Source of the DNA: Tateyamaria sp. Alg231-49
GTDB taxonomy: Bacteria > Pseudomonadota > Alphaproteobacteria > Rhodobacterales > Rhodobacteraceae
Direction: 5' to 3'
DNA: 64,000 nucleotides
NCBI RefSeq assembly: GCF_900143535.1
Contig: NZ_FRFA01000001.1
Coordinates: 586,387 to 650,386, forward strand
Position 1 is the stretch's first letter. Each line of letters begins with the position of its first letter. Made by a program: the position numbers and the translations under genes. The notes under the pieces were generated by a model. It searched no databases. It was given only the letters and a program-made list of their open reading frames with translations, and was not told where the DNA came from. Shown piece after piece: positions 56,246 to 64,000 of this stretch.

Positions 56246-57139
56246 TCATGTTTTGATATGGAATTCGCCAATTGAAACGGCTTTCAAAAGCGCAATCTCC
56301 GCGGCTTCTATGACTTTGGCCTTGGGCGAGTCGTTGCGACTGACCAGCCCCAACAGGCGGATTGGGACATCGTTGCCCAAAGGAATCCTTGTAAGAGGCA
56401 GATGGCTGTTTTCAGCGACGCATGTCTTTGGCACGATGGAAATGCCAAGACCGGCTGCAACCATACTGGAAATAGCTTCAAGCCCCTCCAATTCCATCAC
56501 GTCATTCACGACGATCCCATTGTTCTGTAACCACGCCTCGATCTTCCGACCAACAACCGCATCCCGATTGAAACGAATGAATGGTTGTGATTGCAACAAG
56601 TCCAGTGCGGGCAGGTCTTCCGTGCCTTGAGAGGAAAGCAGGACAAGCTCTTCTGCGGCGATCTCTGAAAAAACCATAGAACTTGGTATGATTTCAGGTT
56701 TTGAAACGACTGCGGCGTGGATTTGCCCACGTTCAATCTGCAACAAAAGCTGATGTGACAAGCCGGGCACAACGCGGACCCGAATGCTTGGATTCGACTT
56801 TTTGAGCTGTGTCAGAGCAAGGGGTGCCAGCCCGGTAAGCGTGGTGGGGACCGCGCCCAGAATAAGCTCTCCGGACACTTCGTCGTCTGGGCGGACCTTG
56901 TCTGCAAGGCCGTCATAAGCCGTGACGATAGATTTGGCCTCATCAACCAAAGCAAGGCCGGTCAAAGTGAGTTTCGGAGATCGAAGTGAGCGCTCAAACA
57001 GCTCCAACCTCCATGACGCCTCCAAGTTTCGCATTTGCTGGCTCACGGCTGCTGGTGTCAGGTGTTCAGCCTCTGCAGCGGCACGAAAGCTACCATGCCG
57101 ATGTATCGAGATGAGGGTGCGAAGCGCGCGAATACTCAT
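56246..57139 (-). CDS. LysR-family regulator divergent from a TauD-type gene
   Basis: A 297-residue LysR protein with the winged helix (LRTLISIHRHGSFRAAAEAEHL then TPAAVSQQMRNLE) and the periplasmic-binding-protein-like effector domain (GELILGAVPTTLTGLAPLAL onward, then SSMVAAGLGISIVPKTCVAE). ATG 57139 is preferred over 57217. It faces away from the TauD-like dioxygenase gene across 149 bases, the usual layout for a LysR target. Confidence 0.92.
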   Translation of the reverse strand: MSIRALRTLISIHRHGSFRAAAEAEHLTPAAVSQQMRNLEASWRLELFERSLRSPKLTLTGLALVDEAKSIVTAYDGLADKVRPDDEVSGELILGAVPTTLTGLAPLALTQLKKSNPSIRVRVVPGLSHQLLLQIERGQIHAAVVSKPEIIPSSMVFSEIAAEELVLLSSQGTEDLPALDLLQSQPFIRFNRDAVVGRKIEAWLQNNGIVVNDVMELEGLEAISSMVAAGLGISIVPKTCVAENSHLPLTRIPLGNDVPIRLLGLVSRNDSPKAKVIEAAEIALLKAVSIGEFHIKT

Positions 57140-57288
57140 GTCACTATTGCTCTCTTTCGACGGCGTCTTGCCCGGATATATATATTTTTTCTTAAGTATA
57201 GAGAAAACATTTATCATTATTATTAAATATTACTTACGGTTATGCTTGGCCCAGAACCTAATTTCCTGTCAAAACCGCTGGAGTTCAC
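57140..57288. promoter_or_regulatory. AT-rich divergent promoter region
   Basis: The 149 bases between the LysR gene and the TauD-like gene are far richer in A and T than the surroundings, with runs such as ATATATATTTTTTC and ATTATTATTAAATATTAC. Both promoters and the LysR site should lie here. No clear T-N11-A palindrome can be singled out. Confidence 0.45.
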
Positions 57289-58137
57289 ATGGTCGCCTTG
57301 AAGACGAATGATTACCAACTGATCGATGCAAAGCCTTTTGCCCCCAATCTTGGCGCCGAGATCTATGGAGTTGACCTGAGCAGGGATGTTCCAGACGATC
57401 AGTTCGCTGAAATCCGTGACGCGTTCCACAAATATCAGGTGCTTTTTTTCAAAGACCAAAAGGAAATCCCGCCAGAGCAACACGTGAAGTTCGGCAAACG
57501 GTTTGGCCCACTGCACGTACACCCGGCGGCCCCCACCATGAGCGGCCACCCTGAGATTTTTGAAATCCATGCGACAAAGGACTCCAAAATTGCGAACGGC
57601 GAGTTTTGGCATTCCGACGTTTCGTGTGATGAAAAACCGCCGCTCGGAACGATGCTTCAGATCCACATCGCTCCACCGTGCGGTGGCGACACAATGTTCA
57701 GCGACATGTATGCCGCCCACGACGGCCTGTCCGATCCCATCAAGACGTTGATCGACGGCCTGTCAGCCCTTCACAGTTCAGAGCACATTTACAAAGGCAG
57801 ATACAGCGACCGTGGTAAGACTGACGCAGATATCGACTGCCCACAGGCGGTGCATCCGATTGTCCGGACCCATCCTGATACTGGTAGAAAGTCGTTGTTT
57901 GTGAACCGCACGTTTACCACAAAGATTCTGGGGCTATCGGATAGTGAAAGTGACGCCGTACTTGCCATGCTGTTCGAGCATGCAGAACACATCAACTATC
58001 AAATCCGTTTCCGGTGGACGTTGAACGACATGGCGTTCTGGGACAATCGGTGTTGTATGCACCGCGCGATTTGGGACTATTGGCCCGAGGAACGCAAAGG
58101 CAGGCGTGTGACCATTGAGGGTGATCGGCCCAAATAA
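57289..58137 (+). CDS. TauD/TfdA-family Fe(II)/2OG dioxygenase
   Basis: A 282-residue dioxygenase. Iron ligands are His and Asp in EFWHSDVSCDEKPPLGTML and the distal His in DNRCCMHRAIWDYWPEERKG, followed by RRVTIEG with the 2-oxoglutarate Arg. Relatives use taurine, alkyl sulfates, phenoxyacetates or other acids, and the substrate here is not readable. It is likely cotranscribed with the zinc alcohol dehydrogenase 54 bases downstream, under the divergent LysR protein. Confidence 0.93.
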   Translation: MVALKTNDYQLIDAKPFAPNLGAEIYGVDLSRDVPDDQFAEIRDAFHKYQVLFFKDQKEIPPEQHVKFGKRFGPLHVHPAAPTMSGHPEIFEIHATKDSKIANGEFWHSDVSCDEKPPLGTMLQIHIAPPCGGDTMFSDMYAAHDGLSDPIKTLIDGLSALHSSEHIYKGRYSDRGKTDADIDCPQAVHPIVRTHPDTGRKSLFVNRTFTTKILGLSDSESDAVLAMLFEHAEHINYQIRFRWTLNDMAFWDNRCCMHRAIWDYWPEERKGRRVTIEGDRPK

Positions 58138-58191
58138 AGGTTACAAGCCCTGCGGCTGGCAAGGCCACCAATCAACAACAAAGGTTCAAGG

Positions 58192-59226
58192 ATGCGCGCG
58201 GCAGTCGTAAGAGAATTTAACGAAGACCTCTCAATCGAAACGGTCGATGACCCGATCTGTCCAGACAACGGTGTCGTGCTGGAAGTCGCCGCTTGCGGTG
58301 TGTGCCGTTCGGACTATCACGGATGGACTGGAGGGCACCCCAAGGTACAGAACGGCTCGATCATGGGGCATGAGTATTGCGGGACAGTCGTTGAGGCTGG
58401 TTCAAAGGCCAAGCACAAGGTCGGCGACCGTCTTATCGCCCCGTTTATCCTTGGCTGCGGGACCTGTGTGGCTTGTCATACGGGCCTTTCAAATACGTGC
58501 GCCCATCAAATCGTTCCTGGCTTTGGCACACCTGGGGCCTATGCCGAATATGTGGCTGTGCCTTACGACCACAACCTTGTTCACCTTCCGGCTTCGATAT
58601 CTCCGGCACTTGCGGCGGGTCTGGGGTGCCGTGTGACAACAGCGTGGCATGCACTAACCGACCGCGCCAATGTCAAAGCGGGAGAATGGGTTGCCGTGCA
58701 CGGAACGGGGGGCATCGGGTTGTCTGTTTTGCTACTGGCAAAGATGTTGGGCGCGCGGGTTGTTGTCGTTGATATCGTTGACGAAAAACTGGAACACGCG
58801 CGGCTACATGGAGCTGACGCTACTGTAAATGCAGCAAATGAAGACGTGGCGACTGCAATCCATGAAATCACTGGCGGCGGCGCGCAGGTCTCGATCGAGG
58901 CGCTTGGGATCGAGGCCACGACAAACGCATCCGTGGAGTGTTTGGCGATACTCGGACGGCACGTTCAGGTCGGTATGCCTGCGGGTAGCGGTCAGATGCG
59001 CGTGAACATGCGCGCCATCTACTCCAAGCAACTGGCTTTTTTCGGGACGCGCGGAATGCCATCGTGGAAATACCCGGACCTGTTGGGCATGATCGAACGG
59101 GGAGACGTGGATATTCGCCCGATGTTGGCAAGAGAGGTTTCTTTGTCTGCGGCCAGCGGTGAGTTGCGTGCTATGAATGGACCGACACCTCCCGGAACAG
59201 CAGTGATCACTGATTTTCAACACTAG
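58192..59226 (+). CDS. zinc-dependent alcohol dehydrogenase
   Basis: A 344-residue medium-chain dehydrogenase. Catalytic zinc ligands are Cys in ACGVCRSDYHGW and His-Glu in IMGHEYCGTVVEAG. The structural zinc loop is GCGTCVACHTGLSNTC. The NAD-binding motif is VHGTGGIGLSVLLLAKMLGA. It could oxidise the alcohol or aldehyde made by the upstream TauD-type dioxygenase. Substrate unknown. Confidence 0.95.
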   Translation: MRAAVVREFNEDLSIETVDDPICPDNGVVLEVAACGVCRSDYHGWTGGHPKVQNGSIMGHEYCGTVVEAGSKAKHKVGDRLIAPFILGCGTCVACHTGLSNTCAHQIVPGFGTPGAYAEYVAVPYDHNLVHLPASISPALAAGLGCRVTTAWHALTDRANVKAGEWVAVHGTGGIGLSVLLLAKMLGARVVVVDIVDEKLEHARLHGADATVNAANEDVATAIHEITGGGAQVSIEALGIEATTNASVECLAILGRHVQVGMPAGSGQMRVNMRAIYSKQLAFFGTRGMPSWKYPDLLGMIERGDVDIRPMLAREVSLSAASGELRAMNGPTPPGTAVITDFQH

Positions 59227-59430
59227 GATCCGGCCCCAAAAACTGCTGATTGACGACACTGAAGACGTTGGGTCGCTCGGCATCGAACCGGGGATCTGAG
59301 CCCAAAGCAGCACATTTGTTTACACGGTGCCGTCGCACGCAGAAAGGTCTGGATGCGCGCGCCCCTTTCTGCCGAAATCGCCGCTGCCTTGGTTAAGTTT
59401 CGCCGTTCTTTCAAATTCGGGGCTTTTGCG

Positions 59431-59475
59431 TACTATTGATACTGTTCGCTGCTGCAACACTTATGAGTGCAACAC
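59431..59475 (+). promoter_or_regulatory. promoter and direct repeat before the multicopper oxidase
   Basis: TACTAT at 59431-59436 may be a -10 box with TTTCAA about 16 bases before. Downstream, TGCAACAC occurs twice (59453-59460 and 59468-59475), 15 bases apart and so on nearly the same face of the helix. This could be an operator for copper or stress control of the oxidase, but no known repressor site is recognised. Confidence 0.3.
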
Positions 59476-59508
59476 CGCTGCCGGTGAACCTTTGCATGGA
59501 ATGGGCTT

Positions 59509-60936
59509 ATGGCAATGATTTCACGTCGTAGATTTTTTTCAGGACTTGGCGCGATCGGTGCAAGTTCTCTGTTGGCCGCGCATAGTCGCGCCAGCAGCCA
59601 ACTCCCTGTTTTGCGTGCAACGGCGTCCACCGCACAACTCACACCAAAAGGGTATCCACAGACACCTGTCTGGGCCTTTTCAACAGAGGACGCGGCAACC
59701 ATTCCCGGGCCTGAAATCCGCGTCAAAGCGGGCGGGCGGGTGACACGAACATTGTTCAATGAACTGCCCGAGCCTACTGCTGTTCACTGGCATGGTATCC
59801 GGATCGACAACGCAATGGATGGGGCCGCCCCATTGACACAGGCTGCTGTGCCGACAGGTGCCACGTTTGACTATGATTTTGTCTGCCCGGACCCCGGAAC
59901 CTATTGGTATCACTCCCACAACCGGAGCAGAGAACAGGTTGCGCGCGGGTTGGCGGGGCCGTTGATTGTCGAAGACGTCGAGCCTTGGCTGGGTCTTCCC
60001 GGCGCGGCAAGCCGGGAACTGACACTGGTTCTTGATGACTGGTTGCTCAATGAGGATGGATCAATTGTTGAGGGACGGTGGGACGATCTTCATGCGGCAG
60101 CACATGCTGGGCGAATGGGAAACACTGCAACAGTCAACGGGCAGCCCTACCCTGTTTTTGATCTTCGACCGCAAGAGCGTGTTAGGCTTCGCATTATCAA
60201 CGTCGCCACAGACCGCATCATGCCAATCAACTTGCCGGGATTGTCGCCCAAACTAATTGCGCTGGATGGACATCCAGTCGTGCCACGCGACGTTGAAACT
60301 GTGGAATTGGCGCCTGCGCAGCGAGCAGACATCGTTGTCGATGCGCCTGTCAGTGCTTCAACACAGATTGGTCTGATGCTCGATACAGGCAGAGGCAATC
60401 AGGTGGAATTGGCATCGTTCAACATTGAAGGCGAGCCAATGGCGGCAGCGCAGGAAACCACGCGCCCACTCCCGTCTTGGACGACGCGGCCCCGCCCCGA
60501 TCTGTCGTCCGCACAAAAAGAGCCCCTGCTGATAGAAGGTGGCGCAATGCGCGGCATGTCCGAAGCGATGTATCATGGAAAAACAATGGGGTTTCGCGAA
60601 CTGACGTCTCATGGGATGGCATGGGCGTTTAATGGTGTCGCCCACGGCATGGATGAGCCAATGTTCGAAGCAAACCTTGGTCGCACCATTCTCATGGAAC
60701 TGTCCAATCGGTCCGCATTCCCTCACGGAATTCACGTTCATGGACATCACTTTACCATTCTGACACGCAATGGCGTGTCCGACCCGCACAAAGATGTCCG
60801 CGATACAGTTCTTATTGGTGCGGACGAAGTCGTGGAAATCGCTTTTGTTGCGGACAATCCCGGTAAGTGGATGATCCATTGCCATATGCTGTCCCATCAA
60901 GCGAGTGGGATGATGGGTTGGTTCAAGGTGGCGTAG
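59509..60936 (+). CDS. Tat-exported multicopper oxidase
   Basis: A 475-residue periplasmic blue copper oxidase. A twin-arginine signal, ISRRRFFSGLGAIGASSLLA, is followed by a two- or three-domain cupredoxin fold with all four copper-site motifs: HWHGIRI (about 94), YWYHSHNRS (about 132), HGIHVHGHHF (about 406) and HCHMLSHQASGMM (about 457, with the type 1 Cys). Resembles FtsP/CueO-like oxidases. Possible roles are copper tolerance or metal oxidation; the Met-rich loop (GGAMRGMSEAMYHGKTMG) before the third domain supports copper binding. Confidence 0.95.
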   Translation: MAMISRRRFFSGLGAIGASSLLAAHSRASSQLPVLRATASTAQLTPKGYPQTPVWAFSTEDAATIPGPEIRVKAGGRVTRTLFNELPEPTAVHWHGIRIDNAMDGAAPLTQAAVPTGATFDYDFVCPDPGTYWYHSHNRSREQVARGLAGPLIVEDVEPWLGLPGAASRELTLVLDDWLLNEDGSIVEGRWDDLHAAAHAGRMGNTATVNGQPYPVFDLRPQERVRLRIINVATDRIMPINLPGLSPKLIALDGHPVVPRDVETVELAPAQRADIVVDAPVSASTQIGLMLDTGRGNQVELASFNIEGEPMAAAQETTRPLPSWTTRPRPDLSSAQKEPLLIEGGAMRGMSEAMYHGKTMGFRELTSHGMAWAFNGVAHGMDEPMFEANLGRTILMELSNRSAFPHGIHVHGHHFTILTRNGVSDPHKDVRDTVLIGADEVVEIAFVADNPGKWMIHCHMLSHQASGMMGWFKVA

Positions 60937-61149
60937 GTGAAGCCGTGAGATGGGACGGTTGTGCGTGTCCTCTGTCCGCGTGTCAGACATTGCGGTGGGC
61001 AGGCTGAAATACAGTTCTGGGTTTAAGAACCAAATTTTTGGATCAGAATTGCTTGGCACTGCTCTTTAATCTGGCTCAGAAACACCCACGCACCGCATCA
61101 GCAGACCGCAAGCAGCCATAGTGCGACGCTATGCAATCGCACCAATGGT

Positions 61150-61617
61150 TCACACGCCAAGCGGCAACATGGTGGTGGATTTAATCTCTTCCATCGACAA
61201 AAGAGCCGTCACGTTGTGCACCCGCACCTCAGAAATCAGCGCCTGATAGAACGCATCATAGGCACGCGCATTCTTCACGCGCACCTTCAGGATATAATCA
61301 ATATCGCCTGCAAGGCGGTGGGCTTCCTGGACTTCTGCACGGTCCCGCAGGGCCTTGAGGAAGCGGGCCTGCCAATCGGCTTCGTGTTCAGATGTGCGGA
61401 TCAAGACAAAAAAACAGGCCTCAAACCCCAACGCTTCGGCGTCCAGAAACACGGTCTGCTGACCGATCACACCCGCCTCTTTCAGCTTGCGAATGCGATT
61501 CCAAACAGGGGTCTTGGAAGAGCCAACAGCCTTGGCAATCTCGTCCAAAGACTGGCTGGCATCGCGCTGCATCTCGGCCAGAATTTTGCGATCCACGTCA
61601 TCTATGCGAACGGCCAT
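61150..61617 (-). CDS. Lrp/AsnC-family regulator
   Basis: A 155-residue protein with an N-terminal HTH (DDVDRKILAEMQRDASQSLD, then KAVGSSKTPVWNRIRKLKEAG) and a RAM effector domain (FFVLIRTSEHEADWQARFLK and VQEAHRLAGDIDYILKVRV). AGAGGG precedes ATG 61617. It is divergent from cysG across about 140 bases and likely controls the cysG-cysI sulfur assimilation genes. Confidence 0.93.
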   Translation of the reverse strand: MAVRIDDVDRKILAEMQRDASQSLDEIAKAVGSSKTPVWNRIRKLKEAGVIGQQTVFLDAEALGFEACFFVLIRTSEHEADWQARFLKALRDRAEVQEAHRLAGDIDYILKVRVKNARAYDAFYQALISEVRVHNVTALLSMEEIKSTTMLPLGV

Positions 61618-61709
61618 TCCATTCCCTCTCCGTTTTTCAGACAGACGTTCCACCTTTCCACAAAGATAGAACAATCATCCTTATCTACTGCGCTCGATGG
61701 CAACAAACC

Positions 61710-61722
61710 AGAACAATGTTCT
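61710..61722. promoter_or_regulatory. palindrome between the Lrp gene and cysG
   Basis: AGAAC-AAT-GTTCT is a perfect palindrome of 5-3-5. A related half site, ATAGAACAAT, lies at 61666-61675, about 45 bases away. The pair is a candidate operator for the divergent Lrp-type protein. Confidence 0.4.
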
Positions 61723-61760
61723 ATATTGAGATCAAGAAACAGCGACCCGAGGGCCACGCG

Positions 61761-63167
61761 ATGAACCACTTTCCGATCTTTCTGAACACCTCAGGGCGGC
61801 GCATTGTGCTGTCAGGCGGTGGAGATGCGGCACTGGCTAAACTGCGCCTACTGATGAAGACGACGGCACACATCACTGTCTTTGCGCCCGACGCGGCTCC
61901 TGAGATTGAAAGCTGGGCTGAGGCTGGCCAGCTCACCCTGATCCGCCGCGCGATGGACCCCGGTGATGCGATGTGCGCTGCTTTGTTCTATGCCGCCGAC
62001 GAGGATGCGGTTGAGGACAAGCGTACAGCCGCCATCGCACATGCAGACGGTGCGTTGGTCAATATCGTGGACAATCTGGCCGACAGCCAGTTCATCACCC
62101 CTGCTATCGTGGATCGTGATCCCGTGACCGTCGCCATCGGGACCGAAGGGGCTGCCCCCGTTTTGGCCCGCGCGATCAAGGCTGATCTGGAAGAAAAACT
62201 GCCCACGTCGCTGGGCACCCTCGCCGCCATTGGCAAGACGTTCCGCAAGGCGGCAGACGCCCTGCCCTTTGGCCGCGCGCGCCGCGATTTCTGGCGCGAC
62301 TATTATTTCAATGCAGGACCCAAAGCGATCGCGAGCGGCGTTGAGGCGGTACAACCTGCTCTTGATGCTTTGCTGGGCGACCACCTGATGAAAGAGACCC
62401 GTCAAGGCCACGTCGCCTTTGTTGGCGCAGGTCCGGGCGATCTTGAACTGCTGACCCTAAAGGCCCGCAAGGCGCTCGATGAGGCTGATGTGGTTATCTA
62501 TGACCGCCTGATCAGCCCCGAAATCCTCGAACTTGCCCGCCGCGAGGCACAAATGATCGACGTGGGCAAAGAAGCGTTTGGTCCCTCCACACCCCAAGAG
62601 GTGATCAACGCGTTGATCGTCGAACATGGGCATAAAGGGGCTCAGGTTGTCCGCCTCAAATCAGGGGATGCCACCGTGTTTGGCCGTCTGGATGAAGAGA
62701 TCGACGCGGTCACGGATGCAGGCATCGACTGGCATATCGTTCCCGGCATCACGTCCGCTTCGGCGGCCGTCGCCAGCCTTGGCCAGTCGCTGACCAAACG
62801 CGGGCGCAATACGTCTGTTCGGTTCCTTACAGGTCACGACATGCAGGGATTTGCCGATCACGACTGGCGCGCCTTGGCCAACCCGGGCGAGGTCGCGGCC
62901 ATCTACATGGGTAAGAAATCTGCACGCTTCATTCAGGGCCGACTGCTGATGCACGGCATTGATCCGGCCACACCCGTAAGCGTCATTGAAAACGCAAGCC
63001 GTGCTGATCAACGCGTTCTGTCCACAACCGTCGCCCAGATGGAGCCGACGATTTCGCAAGCTGGTCTTTCGGGCCCTGCCCTCACCTTCATCGGTCTTGC
63101 GCCCCGCAATGCCGTCGCCGCCCTTCCCGACCTTACCATCCCGCAGCCCGCGCAGGAGGCCCGATAA
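61761..63167 (+). CDS. cysG: siroheme synthase (trifunctional CysG)
   Basis: Makes siroheme for sulfite reductase from uroporphyrinogen III. The 468-residue protein has an N-terminal precorrin-2 dehydrogenase/ferrochelatase domain (FLNTSGRRIVLSGGGDAALAK) and a C-terminal SAM uroporphyrinogen methyltransferase (HVAFVGAGPGDLELLTLKA, VVIYDRLIS, VRLKSGDATVFGRLDEE, then PGITSASAAVA). GAGGG precedes ATG 61761. The next gene starts 1 base after the stop. Confidence 0.96.
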   Translation: MNHFPIFLNTSGRRIVLSGGGDAALAKLRLLMKTTAHITVFAPDAAPEIESWAEAGQLTLIRRAMDPGDAMCAALFYAADEDAVEDKRTAAIAHADGALVNIVDNLADSQFITPAIVDRDPVTVAIGTEGAAPVLARAIKADLEEKLPTSLGTLAAIGKTFRKAADALPFGRARRDFWRDYYFNAGPKAIASGVEAVQPALDALLGDHLMKETRQGHVAFVGAGPGDLELLTLKARKALDEADVVIYDRLISPEILELARREAQMIDVGKEAFGPSTPQEVINALIVEHGHKGAQVVRLKSGDATVFGRLDEEIDAVTDAGIDWHIVPGITSASAAVASLGQSLTKRGRNTSVRFLTGHDMQGFADHDWRALANPGEVAAIYMGKKSARFIQGRLLMHGIDPATPVSVIENASRADQRVLSTTVAQMEPTISQAGLSGPALTFIGLAPRNAVAALPDLTIPQPAQEAR

Positions 63168-63467
63168 ATGTCCAAGCCCTTCACCCCCAAAGTTGTCACC
63201 GCGAATCACCTGCTGGCCGGCGACGTGATCTATCAGACCGCTTCTGGCTGGACGCGCGACCTTGCTCAAGCCGAAGTGCTGACTGACGAGGCCGACGCCG
63301 ACCTGCGTCTGATCGAAGCAAGCCAGCAAGTTGACGTCGTCGTTGGCGCGTACCTTGCCGATGTCGCCTTGGACGAAGGCACCCCGGTCCCCACACATTT
63401 TCGCGAAACATTCCGCGCCACAGGGCCCAGCAACTACGCCCATGGCAAGCAAGTGGAGCTCTCCTGA
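63168..63467 (+). CDS. DUF2849 family protein
   Basis: A 99-residue protein (VVTANHLLAGDVIYQTASGW, then VDVVVGAYLADVALDEG and THFRETFRATGPSNYAHG) of DUF2849, which in alphaproteobacteria is set between cysG and the sulfite reductase gene. The function is unknown but tied to sulfur assimilation by context. Its stop overlaps the cysI start (TGATG). Confidence 0.92.
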   Translation: MSKPFTPKVVTANHLLAGDVIYQTASGWTRDLAQAEVLTDEADADLRLIEASQQVDVVVGAYLADVALDEGTPVPTHFRETFRATGPSNYAHGKQVELS

Positions 63468-64000
63468 TGTACAGCTATTCCGAATTTGACACCGCATTTC
63501 TCGCGCAGCGCAACGCCCAGTTCCGCGCCCAAGTCGAACGCCGCATCGCGGGCAACCTGACCGAGGATGAATTCAAGCCCCTGCGCCTGATGAACGGCCT
63601 TTATTTGCAGCTGCACGCCTATATGCTGCGGGTCGCCATCCCCTATGGCACGCTGGACAGCGCCAAAATGCGCAAACTGGCCGAATTGGCCGAGCGGTGG
63701 GACAAAGGCTATGGCCACTTCACCACGCGCCAGAACATTCAGTACAACTGGCCTGAGCTGAAAGATGTGCCAGACATGCTGGACGCGCTGGCAGAAGTTG
63801 GGATGCACGCCATCCAGACCAGCGGCAATACGATCCGCAACGTGACAGCCGACCACTTTGCAGGTGCTGCCGCAGACGAGATTGCCGATCCGCGCCCTGT
63901 CGCCGAATTGCTGCGTCAATGGTCCACCGACCACCCAGAATTCCAGTTCATGCCGCGTAAGTTCAAAATCGCTGTAACAGGTTCTCCGAATGATCGCGCG
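63467..64000 (+). CDS. cysI: sulfite/nitrite reductase hemoprotein, 3' end outside window
   Basis: The first 178 codons of a siroheme Fe-S reductase. EFKPLRLMNGLYLQLHAYML and the active-site region GYGHFTTRQNIQYNWPELKD (substrate-binding Arg), followed by QTSGNTIRNVTADHFAGAA, match the family N-terminal half. Cluster and siroheme Cys residues would lie beyond the edge. Context with cysG suggests sulfite reduction rather than nitrite. Confidence 0.9.
   Translation, partial: MYSYSEFDTAFLAQRNAQFRAQVERRIAGNLTEDEFKPLRLMNGLYLQLHAYMLRVAIPYGTLDSAKMRKLAELAERWDKGYGHFTTRQNIQYNWPELKDVPDMLDALAEVGMHAIQTSGNTIRNVTADHFAGAAADEIADPRPVAELLRQWSTDHPEFQFMPRKFKIAVTGSPNDRA

Overview
The window looks like chromosomal DNA of an aerobic marine alphaproteobacterium of the Roseobacter group (Rhodobacteraceae). 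This is inferred from gene content: a form I Mo-Cu CO dehydrogenase cluster with an MHYT-LytTR regulator, a CIRCE-controlled groESL, an Hsp20-DUF1150 pair, a cysG-DUF2849-sulfite reductase run, a type II (DHH) pyrophosphatase and a moderately high G+C content. No species can be named from the sequence alone.

Positions 1-6511 are accessory DNA. A tyrosine integrase (5384-6391) lies next to the 3' end of a tRNA-Val(CAC) (6512-6586), the usual arrangement for an element integrated in a tRNA gene. Inward of it a compact, overlapping leftward operon (5209 to 2592) has a good sigma70-like promoter. It encodes two AlpA-like regulators, an HNH-HTH protein, an unrecognised 348-residue-class protein with a coiled-coil tail, a winged-helix-like protein and a small basic protein. 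The operon end is hit by an IS110-family element (about 1290-2655) whose long noncoding 3' end can form hairpins like those expected of a bridge RNA. The far end of the island is outside the window.

From 6512 to about 35200 the DNA is core genome: an HU-like protein, lon, tgt, a secreted nuclease-like protein, prs, ribF, a Mn pyrophosphatase, groESL, purEK, hsp20, and various transporters, hydrolases and regulators. About 1 kb (12650-13660) has no convincing large gene but holds several hairpins ahead of a 58-residue membrane protein.

Positions 35429-45401 form the CO-oxidation cluster coxC-M-S-L-D-E-F, a mobA-like gene, a 33-residue micropeptide ending Phe-Pro-Cys-Cys, coxG and coxI. Most junctions overlap. 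CoxM, S and L are the enzyme. CoxD, E, F, I and the MobA-like protein would mature the Mo-Cu-dinucleotide cofactor, and CoxG would anchor the enzyme to the membrane. The CoxL active-site loop reads SYRCSFR instead of the usual AYXCSFR.

The right part (45543-64000) carries a fused RimB-RimK protein, a CPA1 antiporter, two Fe-S assembly proteins (SufT and IscA types), a phosphodiesterase, tpiA, a P450, a LysR-controlled TauD-type dioxygenase with a zinc alcohol dehydrogenase, a Tat-exported multicopper oxidase, and an Lrp regulator divergent from cysG-DUF2849-cysI. The last gene runs off the window.
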